Below, one piece after another: positions 46,628 to 57,729 of a stretch of 64,000 nucleotides of DNA (positions are counted from its first letter, which is position 1; every line of letters starts with the position of its first letter). Source of the stretch: Strobilurus pachycystidiatus (taxonomy: Eukaryota > Basidiomycota > Agaricomycetes > Agaricales > Physalacriaceae); NCBI GenBank assembly GCA_019915135.1, contig JAHLMK010000025.1, forward strand, positions 372,001 to 436,000, given 5' to 3'. Both the position numbers and the translations under genes were made by a program. Under the pieces are notes generated by a model. The model did not search any database. It was not told the origin of the DNA and was given only the letters and a program-made list of their open reading frames with translations.

Positions 46628-46890
46628 CTACCACGCGATGCACAGAGTTAAAACCTCCGGATACATGAACGGATCGACGGAGCCTGATCCGACCGCACTC
46701 TAGTCAAAATTATGAGTGGCACTGGCAGAGGAAAACAACTCACGTCATTCTGGTGTTCAAGTTTACTTAGCAACGCCTCCTGATATGGAGACATTGTGTT
46801 CCTTGAAGAATTGTCCCTCAGGCCAACGTGAATTTCCATCGCGCTGTATTTCTTGTTAGTAGTATCTCCACTTCTCCTCGCCTCAGTCAT
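46628..46890 (-). CDS. Possible 72-residue protein, two exons
   Basis: Exons 46890-46744 and 46699-46628 join in frame through a 44-nt GTGAGT...CTAG intron, giving MTEARRSGDTTNKKYS... and a C-terminus VDPFMYPEVLTLCIAW. It lies head to tail upstream of the zinc-finger gene, 70 bp away, and might instead be that gene's 5' exons. No family is recognised. Confidence 0.35.
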
Positions 46891-46917
46891 GACGTCTGAG
46901 TATATTTAAGGCGCGTT

Positions 46918-46990
46918 ACCCGAAGGCTAAGCCCAAAGCCCACGACAAGGGGGCGCGCGGCCGCCAGCACCCGGTTTTGGGGCCCTCAGA
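46918..46990 (+). repeat. Module flank repeat, copy 2 (3' of chromodomain gene 2)
   Basis: See 34269-34345. This copy starts ACCCGAAGGCTAAGCCCAAA and lies just beyond the stop codon of chromodomain gene 2. Confidence 0.7.
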
Positions 46991-47080
46991 GAGGGTACAG
47001 TTGCAAAACATCACTTGATTCGCGCTACGTTACGAGTAGATGCCAAAGTAATAGAATCTTCAATCGGTCACTAACGACCG

Positions 47081-47985
47081 TCATTCATCTGCCGGGGAAT
47101 CAGTGATCGGTGGTAGGATGAAAACCAACAAACTGACCGTCTTGCTCCTCCGGTTTTGAGACGACCGAATCCTGATCGTCTGTGGGGGTGTTAAAATAGT
47201 GTCATGGTATAGTGATTCGGTGGGACTCACCACCATCCTCTTGTTCCTCCGGTGTTGAGACGACCGAATCCTCATCGTCTGTGGGGGTGTTAGAATGTGT
47301 CATGGTATAGTGATTTGGTGGGACTCACCACCATCTTCGTCTTCTTCGGATGAGCCGGTCAAACCCTCTTCTTCGAGCGCTGAGGACGACTGTGATATAA
47401 GCGTTACACAGGACGGATTCGATCTAACCATTGTGTTTTTGATGCTCGTCTCGCTCCCGCTGTCGCAGCTCCCGTCGGGCCTGTCGCCTCTGATGGCTCA
47501 GGTTTGCAATGTACTCTCGGGCAGCACGAATCTCGTCGTCGTCGAGTTTTTTTTGATTCCCTGCGACAGACACGACACCACGTTAGGCTTGACAGTGGCA
47601 CAACGGAGTGCACGATGAGTAGCTTACTGATATGCTCCGCTGAAGCTTGAATACGCCTACGAGGCCACAGTTCTTCCTCCCGACGACCGGTATCCTGTTC
47701 CACGCGGGCCCACCACGCGTCCAGCAGCGCGTCAAGTCCTGACTTTTCGAATGTCGACACCGGTTCCCACCGACTGGACGCAGTCAGCAAGGGAGAATAT
47801 TCGGATAGAATTGTGACTGACGGCGGTTCAGGACGCGAAAATAGATGGGATTGAATTACGAGGTATTCCGATCGGTGGCGGCGGCGGTGCCATCGGGCTG
47901 CTATGATGCATCCTAGAGGGAATTAATGCAATGAAATAAAGTCAACAAGGTACACACTTGGCTTGAGAATCCGTGTTTCGGGCAT
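47081..47985 (-). CDS. Small chromodomain protein 2
   Basis: ATG 47985 opens a short exon (MPETRILKP), joined through a GTGTGT...CTCTAG intron to a chromodomain-like exon: ARWHRRRHRSEYLV, a longer than usual loop, then SSRWEPVSTFEKSGLDALLDAWWARVEQ. The VKWxGY strand seen in chromodomain protein 1 is replaced by divergent sequence, so methyl-lysine binding may be lost. A coiled-coil-like exon follows (EYIANLSHQRRQARRELRQR), then three acidic exons. Two of them (DDEDSVVSTPEEQED and DDQDSVVSKPEEQD) are duplicates, each with a nearly identical GTGGTGAGTCCCACC...CACAG intron. The gene is a paralogue of the one at 34.4-35.2 kb and sits in the same setting. Confidence 0.65.
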
Positions 47986-48185
47986 TTTGGGAGTGGCGAA
48001 TGTCTAAATATCTTGTCGTGAGCGAGTTACAACCCACTCCCCTTGCTAATTCGGCTGCCAGGACCGCAGGTACCTCACATACAATAATCTCATGAAGATG
48101 CAGGGCATTCGTATTCACATTTGCTGTTACTTTACTGGCCAAGACAGGCGACTTACCAATGACTCCTTCTTGCTACTTACTTGTC

Positions 48186-49400
48186 TTCGTGGTACGAAGG
48201 CAAGTGGGAAAAAATCACATGTTTGCCGAGGCCCTAGGCAAATCGGCAGCTCGACGTTAAGTCCGTACTCTCGGATTTAACGTCTCGGGTAGGATTTGAT
48301 TACGCTGCCGGTATTCACGTGAGCTTTTTCTCTTGTCCTCGCTCCACCCTTATCATAGTCGGGGCGAGAGACATGTTATAAATTCCTAAGCATCAACCTA
48401 GTACAGATTCATTGAGAGATTTCAGTTTGTAAGTCAGATTCGATTCTTTCGAATACCGGAAATGGCAGAAAACTAAAGAATACAGGCAGAGTCCATGCCA
48501 ATTCGATTTCAGTTGTACCAGGCGGACATTGGTGGAAACTAATATCATCGGACCATTGCAGGCCAACGTCTTCTGGCCGACTCATCCTCTGCGATGGAGC
48601 CGCGGACGCCTTTCGGGGTATACCAGAAGGTAAGTAGTTTCTACGTACTCGTTATGAGAAACCCTAACTTATCTAAGGGCGGGGATGCAGCTGTCCTGGG
48701 ACGCTCATGACATGCCCAATACATCCTACATGAGCTTCCGAAACCGTTTCTTTTCACAGGACTAGCAAGATGGCGTGGTGGTTTTCGAGGTGGTTTGACC
48801 ATTATACTGTCTACCCGAAACTCCCAACTTACGAATCCACAGCGCATCCCACATGAACGTCCAAAACCAGCTTCTCTCCCAAGAGCGGCGAGGCGGTGTG
48901 GTGGTCTTCTAGGTGGTATGATAAATGTACTAGCCACGCGAGACTTCAACTTATTCACCGACAGCGATAAAGCCGTCCTGGTACGCGCCCAAAGCATCAC
49001 ACATGAAGGTCCGAAACCTGTTTCTCCCCAGGAGTAGCGAGGTGCCGTGGCGGTATTCAAGGAAGTATCATAGGTGTGTTGATTACCCGCAATAACTTAT
49101 GAATCGACAGCGAAAAGTCCATCCTGGGATACCTCGTATATGCCCAGCGCACCCCACATGAAGGTCCGAAACTCGTTTTCCTCTCCAGGCGCAGCGTCGT
49201 GGCGTGGGTGTATTCGAGGTGGTACGGATATTATACTAACTACCCGAAACCGTAACTTATCATTCGACAGCGATAAATCCGTTCTGGGACGAGCAGTACA
49301 TGCCCAAACCATCTCATATAATAGGTCCGAAATCAGTTTCTCAAGGCAGCGACGATAAATTGACCGACAGCAATAAATCCAGAGAGCATGTTCATGAGGT
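48186..49400 (+). pseudogene. Palindrome 2, Spt5-like 5' remnant and degenerate KOW-like exon array, module 2
   Basis: 48186-48650 is a near copy of 35343-35810: foldback palindrome (core 48254-48283), then a stop-containing ATGGCAGAAAAC...GGGAGAGTCCA remnant of the Spt5-like start. From about 48672 five exon-like units follow with introns ending CGACAG or CCACAG. The typical unit runs SWDxHDMPNxSxM.(V/F)R.RF...GVVVFE. Several units contain stops (for example after SQD in the first) or have lost alignment. The module has more units than the copy at 35.8-36.5 kb. It is flanked by chromodomain gene 2 (divergent) and VHSDDE gene B (convergent). Confidence 0.55.
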
Positions 49401-49491
49401 GCATACAAGAGATACAAAATCATACGGAATCATACGGATATAGAAGTGCATACAGGTAATCATAAAGGGATAGTATAGGCAATTGACAGCC

Positions 49492-51097
49492 CTACTCGTC
49501 GACCTCCAACAATCCAGCTTCCTCGAGCCGTTTCATCTGATCATCTGTAGGTAAATCATAAGGCTCAAGGGCATCTGACGCGTGCTTCTCAAAAAAGTCC
49601 TCCTCTGAAACCTCGGAGATGAATCTCATTAGCTTCTCCACATCGACGATACTATCGGCGCCGCCTTCGGGATCAATCATCGTGATGGCGGGATCAGTTG
49701 GCGACGGAAGGCAGGCACCAAACTCTTTGTACGTTGCGCGTTCCACCAAAGTGAAGGTGTTGAAGGTACGAGGGTCGAAGTAGTTCGCCGAGAGGTCAAT
49801 GGGGATGCTGGTGAATGCGGAGGGTTTGGGATCTGGTTGATGCAGCCGCTCAGGAGGTTCACTGTATATGCTAACGGAGCACACTCAGATCGGAATGAGC
49901 AAGGCTGTCTCAACACGTACCGTGAACGCTTGTGCCGAAGGTTAAACCTTACGATCATTCTATCCGACTCATGCAAGACCATGGAGAGGAGCGGGTTGCG
50001 TCCTTCTTTCTTCTTTACAATCCAGTGCTTGCCATCGTCATCGAGCTCGTCGTCTGAGTGGACGTCTTCCCGCTCGAGAACCTCGAGCAAATAACTTGGC
50101 CAGGCATTGTCGCGTGCGTACTTAACCCGACTGTCACAAAGCTGACGATATGCCTTAGATGAGATTGTGATAATCACAGGGAGATGACTCACCTTGCGGC
50201 GTCGGTAGTAGATGTCGACAGTATCCTTGTGCATCGCGAAGACCCCTGGTCTGTTGGTATCCAGCTGGAGATTGTGGCGTATGGTCGTGAAGATGTAATG
50301 GCGGTATTTTTCGACCAACAAGGGACGATTAGTTATGAAGGGGGAGGATTTGACGGCACCACCAAAGGCATAGGCAAGAGCGAGACGTTGGAATGCCTTG
50401 ATGGCAAATTGCTCGTGAGCAAGGTTCCAGTCCGATTCGGGATTGTTAGAGAGGATGTCGGGGGCAAAGCTGGGTAGCCCTATCTTCCCAAGACCAAAGA
50501 AAACCCCTTCGAGATCGGCGTTCGATACACGCCTGATGAACTTGGTGGTGTGACAAGCGGCGAACGACGCCTTGGCCTTCACCAATTCTACTTGGCGGAT
50601 GAGCTGCTCGTTTGCTAACCTGTTCTCTTCCGGAAGGCTCATTTCAACGTCGCCGATATCCGAGAGATCTCCACTCCATTCCTTCATGACAGCGGGCGAG
50701 GGAAGAGCGGGGAGTGACTTCTTCTCAACCATCAACAGCAAGAGTCGGATGACGCCGCGGAAGCAGTTCTGACAGGACCGTTAGGATCCTGCGAAAGGTG
50801 ACAATTTCCGAAACGCACCCATATATGAGTATCAGCGGCCTTCCTGGCTTTGGCAACCTCTTCAGCAGTGGGGGGAGGTTTGTCGGCAGCGCGCTGGCGG
50901 ACAGGATCCTTTCCGCGTGCCTTGCCCTTTGCGCGGGCGGTTCTGGCTTTCTTGGCGGGGGATCCAGCTGGGGGGGCTGCCCGTTTGTAGCGCTTCGGCT
51001 GGCCGGCGTCCCCCATCTGAACGTCCTGAGCAGGTTGTGGGTTGGCGGCCGAAGGTGCGGCGTCGTTGGGCGGAGGGGCGTTGGATGCAGCGGACAT
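49492..51097 (-). CDS. VHSDDE-family protein B
   Basis: ATG 51097 opens an Ala/Pro/Lys-rich exon with basic nuclear-type signals (PKRYKRAAPP, PAKKARTARAKGK). A 50-nt GTGCGT...GTCAG intron joins it to the globular part (WNCFRGVIRLLLLMVEKK). Two further introns (GTGAGT near 50190, GTACGT near 49917) lead to LCDSRVKYARD...EREDVHSDDE, then a conserved segment KKKEGRNPLLSMVL and the final exon NYFDPRTFNTFTLVERATY and EEDFFEKHASDALEPY. It is about 430 residues long and shows no stop or frameshift. The exon plan matches the C-terminal half of gene A. It lacks A's long repeat-rich N-terminus and may be nearer the ancestral form. Function unknown. Confidence 0.7.
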
Positions 51098-51395
51098 GTT
51101 TCAATCGTAGACGGTAGTGGGAAGGTAAAGGGATGAAAGATGAAAGAAACACGCGTTATATACGCACATGTGCCTCGGATGTATCCGTCATGACCGCCAG
51201 TCGCGTACACCGGCATGACGGCAAAGAAAACGCGACATCAGTGCCACTCGAGTGACATGGCTTCCACCATCTTTTTCACCATCGCATTCCTTGCCACTGC
51301 CTTGATGATTTCCCATGATCTTACCATCGTCTTCGCCATCGCATTGCTGGCCGCTGCTGTTATCTGTTACTGCAGACGTTCGTATTCTCAATTCC

Positions 51396-52039
51396 ATGAT
51401 GGCACGATTGATTTACTGCCTTCCAGCACGGTCTCGGGTCAAAGCACGCTCAGCGCCCAAAACGTTGCAGGCTCAAGGCGAGCGGCTGAACTATACATCG
51501 AAGGAACTCTTGGCGGCAGCCTCCAAACATACTCTGACCAACGGTTCGTCTCGTTCCTTTCATATCACAACGTTACACTGAAAAAGTAAACAACACTAGC
51601 GCCAACTTTGAAAGACTTGGAAAGCTTGGGACTGCCGCGCACGGGACAGCAAGCGTTCAAGAGTGAGTTTGTGTCATCTACCGCTTGCCTGACAGCACAA
51701 CGGATGATTGTTTGGGTAGATCGCGGGACGTCTTCTGTTCGGGCTGTCGACAACGAAGCAGGATCTTCAGAATCCAACGGGGCGCCGACCGTCCCACCCA
51801 TAGCTTCGACAAGCCGCGCAAGCTTTCCTTACCCGCCCTTCAGCGACAACGCGGCCGCTGAGAGGGTTTTCTGGGTGGTCTTGGTCGGCGAGAGGCCAGG
51901 TTGCTTTCGTGGACGCCAGGCTGCACTGAAAGCGAACCCGAACATGGGTGGCAAAGCTCCTCTTCCTACCTGGACGGAAGGGGAGGCAAACAAGATCTTG
52001 TCGCTCGCTGTCGAGAAAGATATTGTTAGGCATTTATAG
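51396..52039 (+). CDS. Protein with a putative RNase H1 N-terminal-like domain
   Basis: The exon from ATG 51396 (MMARLIYCLPARSR...KELLAAASKHTLTN) joins through a GTTCGT...CACTAG intron at about 51543-51598 to the second exon, ending at 52039. The C-terminal part contains FWVVLVGERPGCFRGRQAAL...TWTEGEANKIL. This resembles the (Y/W)VV..GR.PG.Y....EA pattern of the RNase H1 N-terminal (viroplasmin-like) hybrid-binding domain found in many basidiomycete proteins without a catalytic RNase H domain. Key positions are only partly matched. The 5' end could extend further left. Confidence 0.4.
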
Positions 52040-52242
52040 GGTAGAAGATTTTGTTGCTTGCTGTCGAGGAAGATATTTCAGCCGCTCCATTGGCCGTAGC
52101 ATTAGATACGATCCTCGGGACCACACACATGGAATTTCAGGAATTTTGCACGCATGACTTTCACTCGGGCTGATACTGATGACATGAGCTACACATTGCA
52201 GAAGTACAAGGTTTAGTACGAGGTTGAGTGTCATCATGCATT

Positions 52243-52805
52243 CTAGTACAGGCGCAGTGTCTGCTGCTCAAAATTATCTACAAAGTCCTTCTGGTTCCGA
52301 CGCAGACTGTCAAGGAGATAGGACAAACCGCCGTTGACAACATCAGGATGATTGATGGCAGGGAGACAGGCACCATTGTTCCTGTAGCTCTCTCGCTCTT
52401 GAGCGGTAAGGACCGTATGGAAGTATTCAGGATCAAAATAGTCTGCGGGTACAGCCCTCGGAATGGCGGGGAGGGTGGACGGCTTGGGATTCACGGGGTA
52501 TTTCCTGACTCCCGATGGAGTGTTCGAGCTAACAAGACGAAAGACAATGAGAAGCTGCAAGGTAGGGCCTATTCGAACCATACCCATAGCGCAAGGCAAA
52601 TGTTCTGGCCTGCTCAGACATCTCGCGAAGTAGAGTACCCAGAAGAGCGTTCCTTCCTTCCTTCTCGTGCACAATCAGGGTGCGCACGCCAGATTCGTCG
52701 TCGTTGTCGTCTTCTTCGTCGTCCGAGTGAACTTCTTCGACGGCGACGAGACGAGTCAATTTATCAGGCCAATGCTGTCGCAGTGCTAGGTCGTGCCGAA
52801 CCCGA
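52243..52805 (-). pseudogene. VHSDDE-family copy C, 5'-truncated
   Basis: Two exons match the C-terminal part of genes A and B: LCRVRHDLALRQ...VEEVHSDDEEDD with HEKEGRNALLGTLLREM, then after a GTATGG...TTAG intron PADYFDPEYFHTVLTAQERESY and KDFVDNFEQQTLRLY. The preceding exons are not recognisable upstream (52806-53090), where only scattered similarity and stops remain. The surviving part has no stop, so a short product is possible. Confidence 0.6.
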
Positions 52806-52809
52806 CAGA

Positions 52810-53650
52810 GCTAAGGAAGGATGATCATGAGGATCAAAACACGGAGCTTAGGGAAGAACGAACTGCAGCACGACGGTCGACGGCAGTCGTCAGAGTGGGA
52901 TTGCACTCTGGCGGGACAGGGGGAGGAGTATCGCTATTCATGTATGCTGACAAGCAGTACAGAGATACGAAAGATGCTGGATGTGATTTACCAGACCAAT
53001 GGGGGAAAGCGGGGGTGGTTTGGCGAGTTCATATAGTGGCGAACAATTCTCTATATGGAAGCTTGGACCCAGAGCAATGAGGTGTCATGCGGAAATGCAG
53101 GAACTGATTCTGGAAAGATAATCAATCATGGATCCGGGGAGATTGAAGCGATGATGGGCTTTGATGATTCGTAGACTAAGACGGCAAATGAGACCCAAGC
53201 TCCGGAAAGAATGACGAACTAGTACAATTTCGACCGATACCGAATTTTATTGGCTGGGCATAGGCCGAGCCTGTATATAATTCGTGAGGTTGGTCATATT
53301 TCCCTATTACCTGACCGCCCATGTGAGAAGCCTCGCGCATGTACGAAGCCCCCCAGAAGACCTGTACGGCAGTCGTTTCATGAGTTCAGTTCCGGGCGGT
53401 TATGATCTTATTTACCTCCTCGGATATCGCCACGGTAAGTCTAGATCTGGAAGAAAAAATGGAGTGAATTTGAGATGTGCATGTACACTCCATTAAGCAT
53501 AGTCGAAGCGCACCAGGACAGCTTTATCACTGTTAGTCAGTCTGTCGCCAGTGACGACAGCACGATCTCACGTTCAGACTCAGATCATTTATTGCTACCA
53601 GCATAACAGCCTGTAATTTTGACACGTCCCTCGCAACGACGATGGTGGAC
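52810..53650. other. No gene I can support
   Basis: Contains the unreadable presumed 5' part of VHSDDE copy C and otherwise only short frames. It ends at the third foldback palindrome. Confidence 0.4.
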
Positions 53651-53800
53651 CGAGGACAAGCGGGAAAAGCTCACGTGCTACCCGGCAGCGCCAACAAATC
53701 CTGCCGAGGACGTTAAATCCGAGAACTCGGATTTAACGTTTCGCTGCCGACTTGCTTAGGTGCTCAGGAGACACGTGATCCTTTCCCGCTTGCTTCCTGC
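53651..53800. promoter_or_regulatory. Foldback palindrome 3, upstream of the Spt5-like gene
   Basis: The best preserved copy. The outer arms CAAGCGGGAAAAGCTCACGTG and CAAGCGGGAAAGGATCACGTG face each other, the inner arms CGGCAGCG pair, and the core CGTTAAATCCGAG-AA-CTCGGATTTAACG at 53711-53738 forms a 13-bp perfect stem with a 2-nt loop. Each outer arm contains the E-box palindrome CACGTG. It lies about 130 bp upstream of the Spt5-like start codon. It could be a foldback MITE adopted as promoter or an operator-like element. Confidence 0.65.
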
Positions 53801-53928
53801 CGCCAACAAGTTAAGCAGTAGCAGCGGGGACAGGCAGGTAAGTGCCCTCCCGCCCATAGTAGAGTAGGGTAAATGTCAAATAAAACGGGTTCATATGAAG
53901 TCTCAATTTAGTGGAAAGACTGAGGGCC

Positions 53929-56900
53929 ATGGCAGCAGAAAATGCAGGGAGAGTCCAGGTCGCTAATATGAATTTCTTCCAGATGGATCTCAGCGAACTA
54001 TTCGACGTCGAGGCTGAGGAGTCTTTTGCAGATGGGGAGGATGAGGTAGATTATGAGGATGACCTGGAAGGTGTGTAACCACTGGACGTCGCGCACCAAA
54101 TTTACTTAGCCTATATCATCTTAGGTTTCATTGACGACGGAGCCCACCATCAACCCTCACAGCGTCGCAGTACCCCCTCAGATTTGCAATCCCCTTCATC
54201 CTCGACTCTTCCTGTACCACAATCAGACGCCTCTCATGACAGACACGGCTGGGTCGACCATCTTGCGGTGAGATACGCGTCGGGGCAGGGCCAAACCTTG
54301 CAAAAGCCTTCCTTGCCGATGGACAACAATGACTGCCCGCTGGAGAAACACCTCCTCGAGCGGGTCTACACAGACTCATATATCTATATCGTCCTTTTGT
54401 ATTGCAAGGTTAGTCCGTTGCTCAAATTTCTGAATGCGCCTAATTCCCATATCAAGACCGGCTGCAAACCCGCAGTATTATCACGCCTTGTCGAGGTGAA
54501 GAGCTCTCGCGCCGAGTTGAACATTCTCGATGCTGTCCCACACCCACTCATCGATGGTGTCTTCCTGATTCTGGAGCGCGACTTCAATCCCCAGATTGGC
54601 TACGTGCTCCAGTCAATTCCTGCCTGTGTCCGTTCCAGCTTCTTCCCGGCTGCAATGCGGTCCATCGGCAATCCTCCTCCTAATCCCCCTCGGTGGCGTC
54701 CATTTCGTGTCTATATCTCTGATGTTCCAAACCACGCCGCCTTCCTCAAAGTCATCAAAGCTCCCCCCATCCCCCAACTTATCGGCAAGTGGGTTCAGAT
54801 CCCAACGGGCTTGTACAAAGGGGATGTCGGGCTTGTTACTCGTCAATACGTCTCTGACGAGGACGTTGCCAAGGCAGAGATTTTACAGAGGAGGATCGAC
54901 ACAGCACAGCGCATGGCAGCGGCTAAGTGGCAGGAGATTCACGAGCTTATAATGCAGCAAGAACCGGAGTTGGGTGCTGCTCGGGAGAGGACTTTCAGGG
55001 AGGTGGAGGCGAAGACGCAGGAGGCGGGCCGGCCGCCTCAGACGGTTGACGCCCGTCGTGCTTGGCTGACGAAGAAAGCAGTTCTGGACGAGGAGGCGAA
55101 GAGGATCAAGGACGCTTATGCTGGAATGGAAGCGGAGGCGGCTCGTGTATTAGAGGGGAGACAAGCAGAAGTCCGCCAAATCGAAAAGGACCGCGACGAT
55201 ATGCTGAATAAGCTTGAAGCTCAGGATCCACTGTGCTCCATTCTCGTTGTCCCTCGTCCCCCAACGTACGATTTCGATCTGATGCCGCAGGAAGGAGACA
55301 TGTTGGAAGAAGGGGTGGGGGAGGCTGTCGGCGAGGCACGTCCCGTAGCAGGGGAGAGGAGGAAGAGGAAGAGGAAGGAGGGAAAACAAGACGTTCGACG
55401 TCCACCTGCTCGACTGGCACCACCGGGAAGTATTGCTCGGCCTGTCAAAAACCAAGAAGGGGACCTCTGCATCTATCAAGGCATCTCCCATCGTACCTTC
55501 GAGCACGATCTGGAGATCATCAATTTCCGTACCTCCGTCGTGAGACGTCATCTCACCAATCACATCGACCCCTCTCTCCTCGATACCTTCCTCAGATCGC
55601 AGCATCCCACGTTGTATTCCATGAGCGCCAATCCTAGCGCCTCATTCCCTCTTCCCTCGAACTGGTTCTTAGCGTTTGGGGACCTCATGGAGGACTTCTT
55701 GACGAAACAGTCAGGAACATACACTGCGGCCAGTCATTCATCGGCGACTGGCGTCGAGATCTTCGATGCTAATGGACAGGGCTTCTTCGTTCCTCGGCAT
55801 CATCTCATGAAGGTGGTGCGAGTCGGCGATTTGGTCAAGTGTCGATTGTCGGACCAGGAGGATGTTGGACCAGGATTTGTTGTAGACATCTCGGAACAGG
55901 GAGGTCAACGGCATGCAACAGTGATGCTGCATACTCTCACAGTCATCGAGGATTGCGAAGATGGTGATGCCAACAAGAGTGATGTCGATGAGAGGGAACC
56001 CGGGTATAGTATTGTACGTTTCCTATCTTCCGTGCTCCTGAAACATGCTCATATCTCTCAGTCCCGCAACGTACGCGTCAAGCGAAACGCATATGTCAAG
56101 GATAGTTACGAAGTCAGCGTGCGTTACGATTGTTCAAACTCCCTGAATGCATGCTCATTTCTCGCAGTCCCGCATCGTACATGTCAACACTCTTCGGGTT
56201 CTTGACCAGAGTTGGTACGAGACTCCCGAGGAGACGAAGAGTGAACCAGCTCCTTTCCTGGGACACACAGGACCGACTCCTTGGCTTGGACGGAAGGTCA
56301 TGATTGACGCCGAAGGTGATGCACACCACAAAGAGCAAGGCATCGTCAAGGACGTCATTTTGGACAAGGCTGGAACGATTGCAGTCTCAAGACGCTACAA
56401 GCCGGATGCTGTCACTATCGACTACTTCGAGGAAGTTCATGTCAATCCTCAGCCCATCAACGAGTCCGTGTACGCCAACGGTATCCGGGTTGTAGTCCAG
56501 TTTACCATGGTTCGGGACCACGTCGTTCAGGGGACATACTACTACGAGCAAGTCCTTGACTGGCAGTATGTACTCTTAGTTCATTTCCCTGACGTCAACA
56601 CTAATCTCTTCCGACTCTAGAACTCGTTGGCCACTTCGCATCGCCTGCCCTCTCCGCCGAAATCAGGCCGCATTCGAGGGACCATTGGAGGTGAGACGCT
56701 TGGAATGGGGTGCCGATTATCCCAAGTGGGATCCAAAGGACCTTGCCAAACGGTCTGGCTGGTATCGGAGGGATGAGAAAGAAGGAAAAGCTCTTCAGCG
56801 TGCTCAGGAACTGAGGTCAAATGATCCCACACTCCTCTCTCAACCTCCTCAAATACCCCCACCCCCCAAACCCCGCACTCCCCCTCCCGAACCGGCCAAG

Positions 56901-57518
56901 GCCCATCACCACTGGCTGATGAGTTCCCGTCTCTTTAACATGCATGTCGAAATCTTCTATAAGGTCATCGAGACAAACTCCCAGGCTGGCATACAGAAAA
57001 AAAAGCGGAAGATAGACGAGGGCAAAGAAGGTATTCGACTTGTCGCCACCCTCACGGCCAATCCCAACGGGTCAAATCCCCCCTGCGTAGTCGTTCGCTG
57101 TGCCGTGCAAACCCTGCTGCCGCAGAAGAAAAGTATTCTCGATGTGAACCTCTGCGAACCTGTTCACCCAGGCGGGCGTTTCGGCAATAACTATCGACTG
57201 TACGCGTATCGTGGACTACACGAAGGGGAGTTTATGCGTCCAATTGCCCACCAGCAAGATACCGACGGGAAGCTTATGCATATGGGCTTCTGGGTAGAAC
57301 CCCAGGCTGATGGAAAGGATTATGCCAAGATGGCCGTCGAGGGCAAACCACAGGGCAAACCAGTCGAGGGCAAACCACAAACCATCATCTTTCGTGATGA
57401 AGATTGCGTACTTATCAAGGACACGAAACGCGAAATCACGGAGAATCACGAGTGGGAGAAGATACGGCAGGCTGGCAAACCAGAGTGGGAGTACATCTGG
57501 CAAACTAGAAAGATCTAG
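53929..57518 (+). CDS. Spt5-like protein with KOW motifs
   Basis: Exons 53929-54070, 54125-54408, 54457-56013, 56062-56118, 56168-56565 and 56621-57518 join in frame to about 1,111 residues. The N-terminus is acidic (MDLSELFDVEAEESFADGE), as in Spt5. A degenerate NGN-like region follows, then a clear KOW motif (LIGKWVQIPTGLYKGDVGLV), a long charged helix (about residues 315-420), a basic patch (RRKRKRKEGK), and two further KOW-like segments (VRVGDLVKCRL...GPGFVVDI and LGRKVMIDAEGD...GIVKDVIL). Spt5 with Spt4 is a processivity factor of RNA polymerase II; this paralogue lacks the C-terminal repeat and is divergent, so it is unlikely to be the essential Spt5. Two short exons near 56.1 kb (SRNVRV, SRIVHV) look like an exon duplication. 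The start is fixed by the Kozak-like context and by copies in the two remnants. Confidence 0.75.
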
Positions 57519-57729
57519 ACATGGACATAGACGAACTTCTTTGTTAGTGTATCAATAGAGACTAGAACGGTTTATTACTGGACGTATAGTCAAACTTCGT
57601 ACGTTAGTTTATCGACAGTGAGATTTTCAGATGTGGACGAATAGTCGAACTTCGTACGTTAGTGTATATCGGCAGTGAGGCTTAAGATTGTATCAGTAGT
57701 CTTAATCATACTTTGTTATTGTAGCCCCC

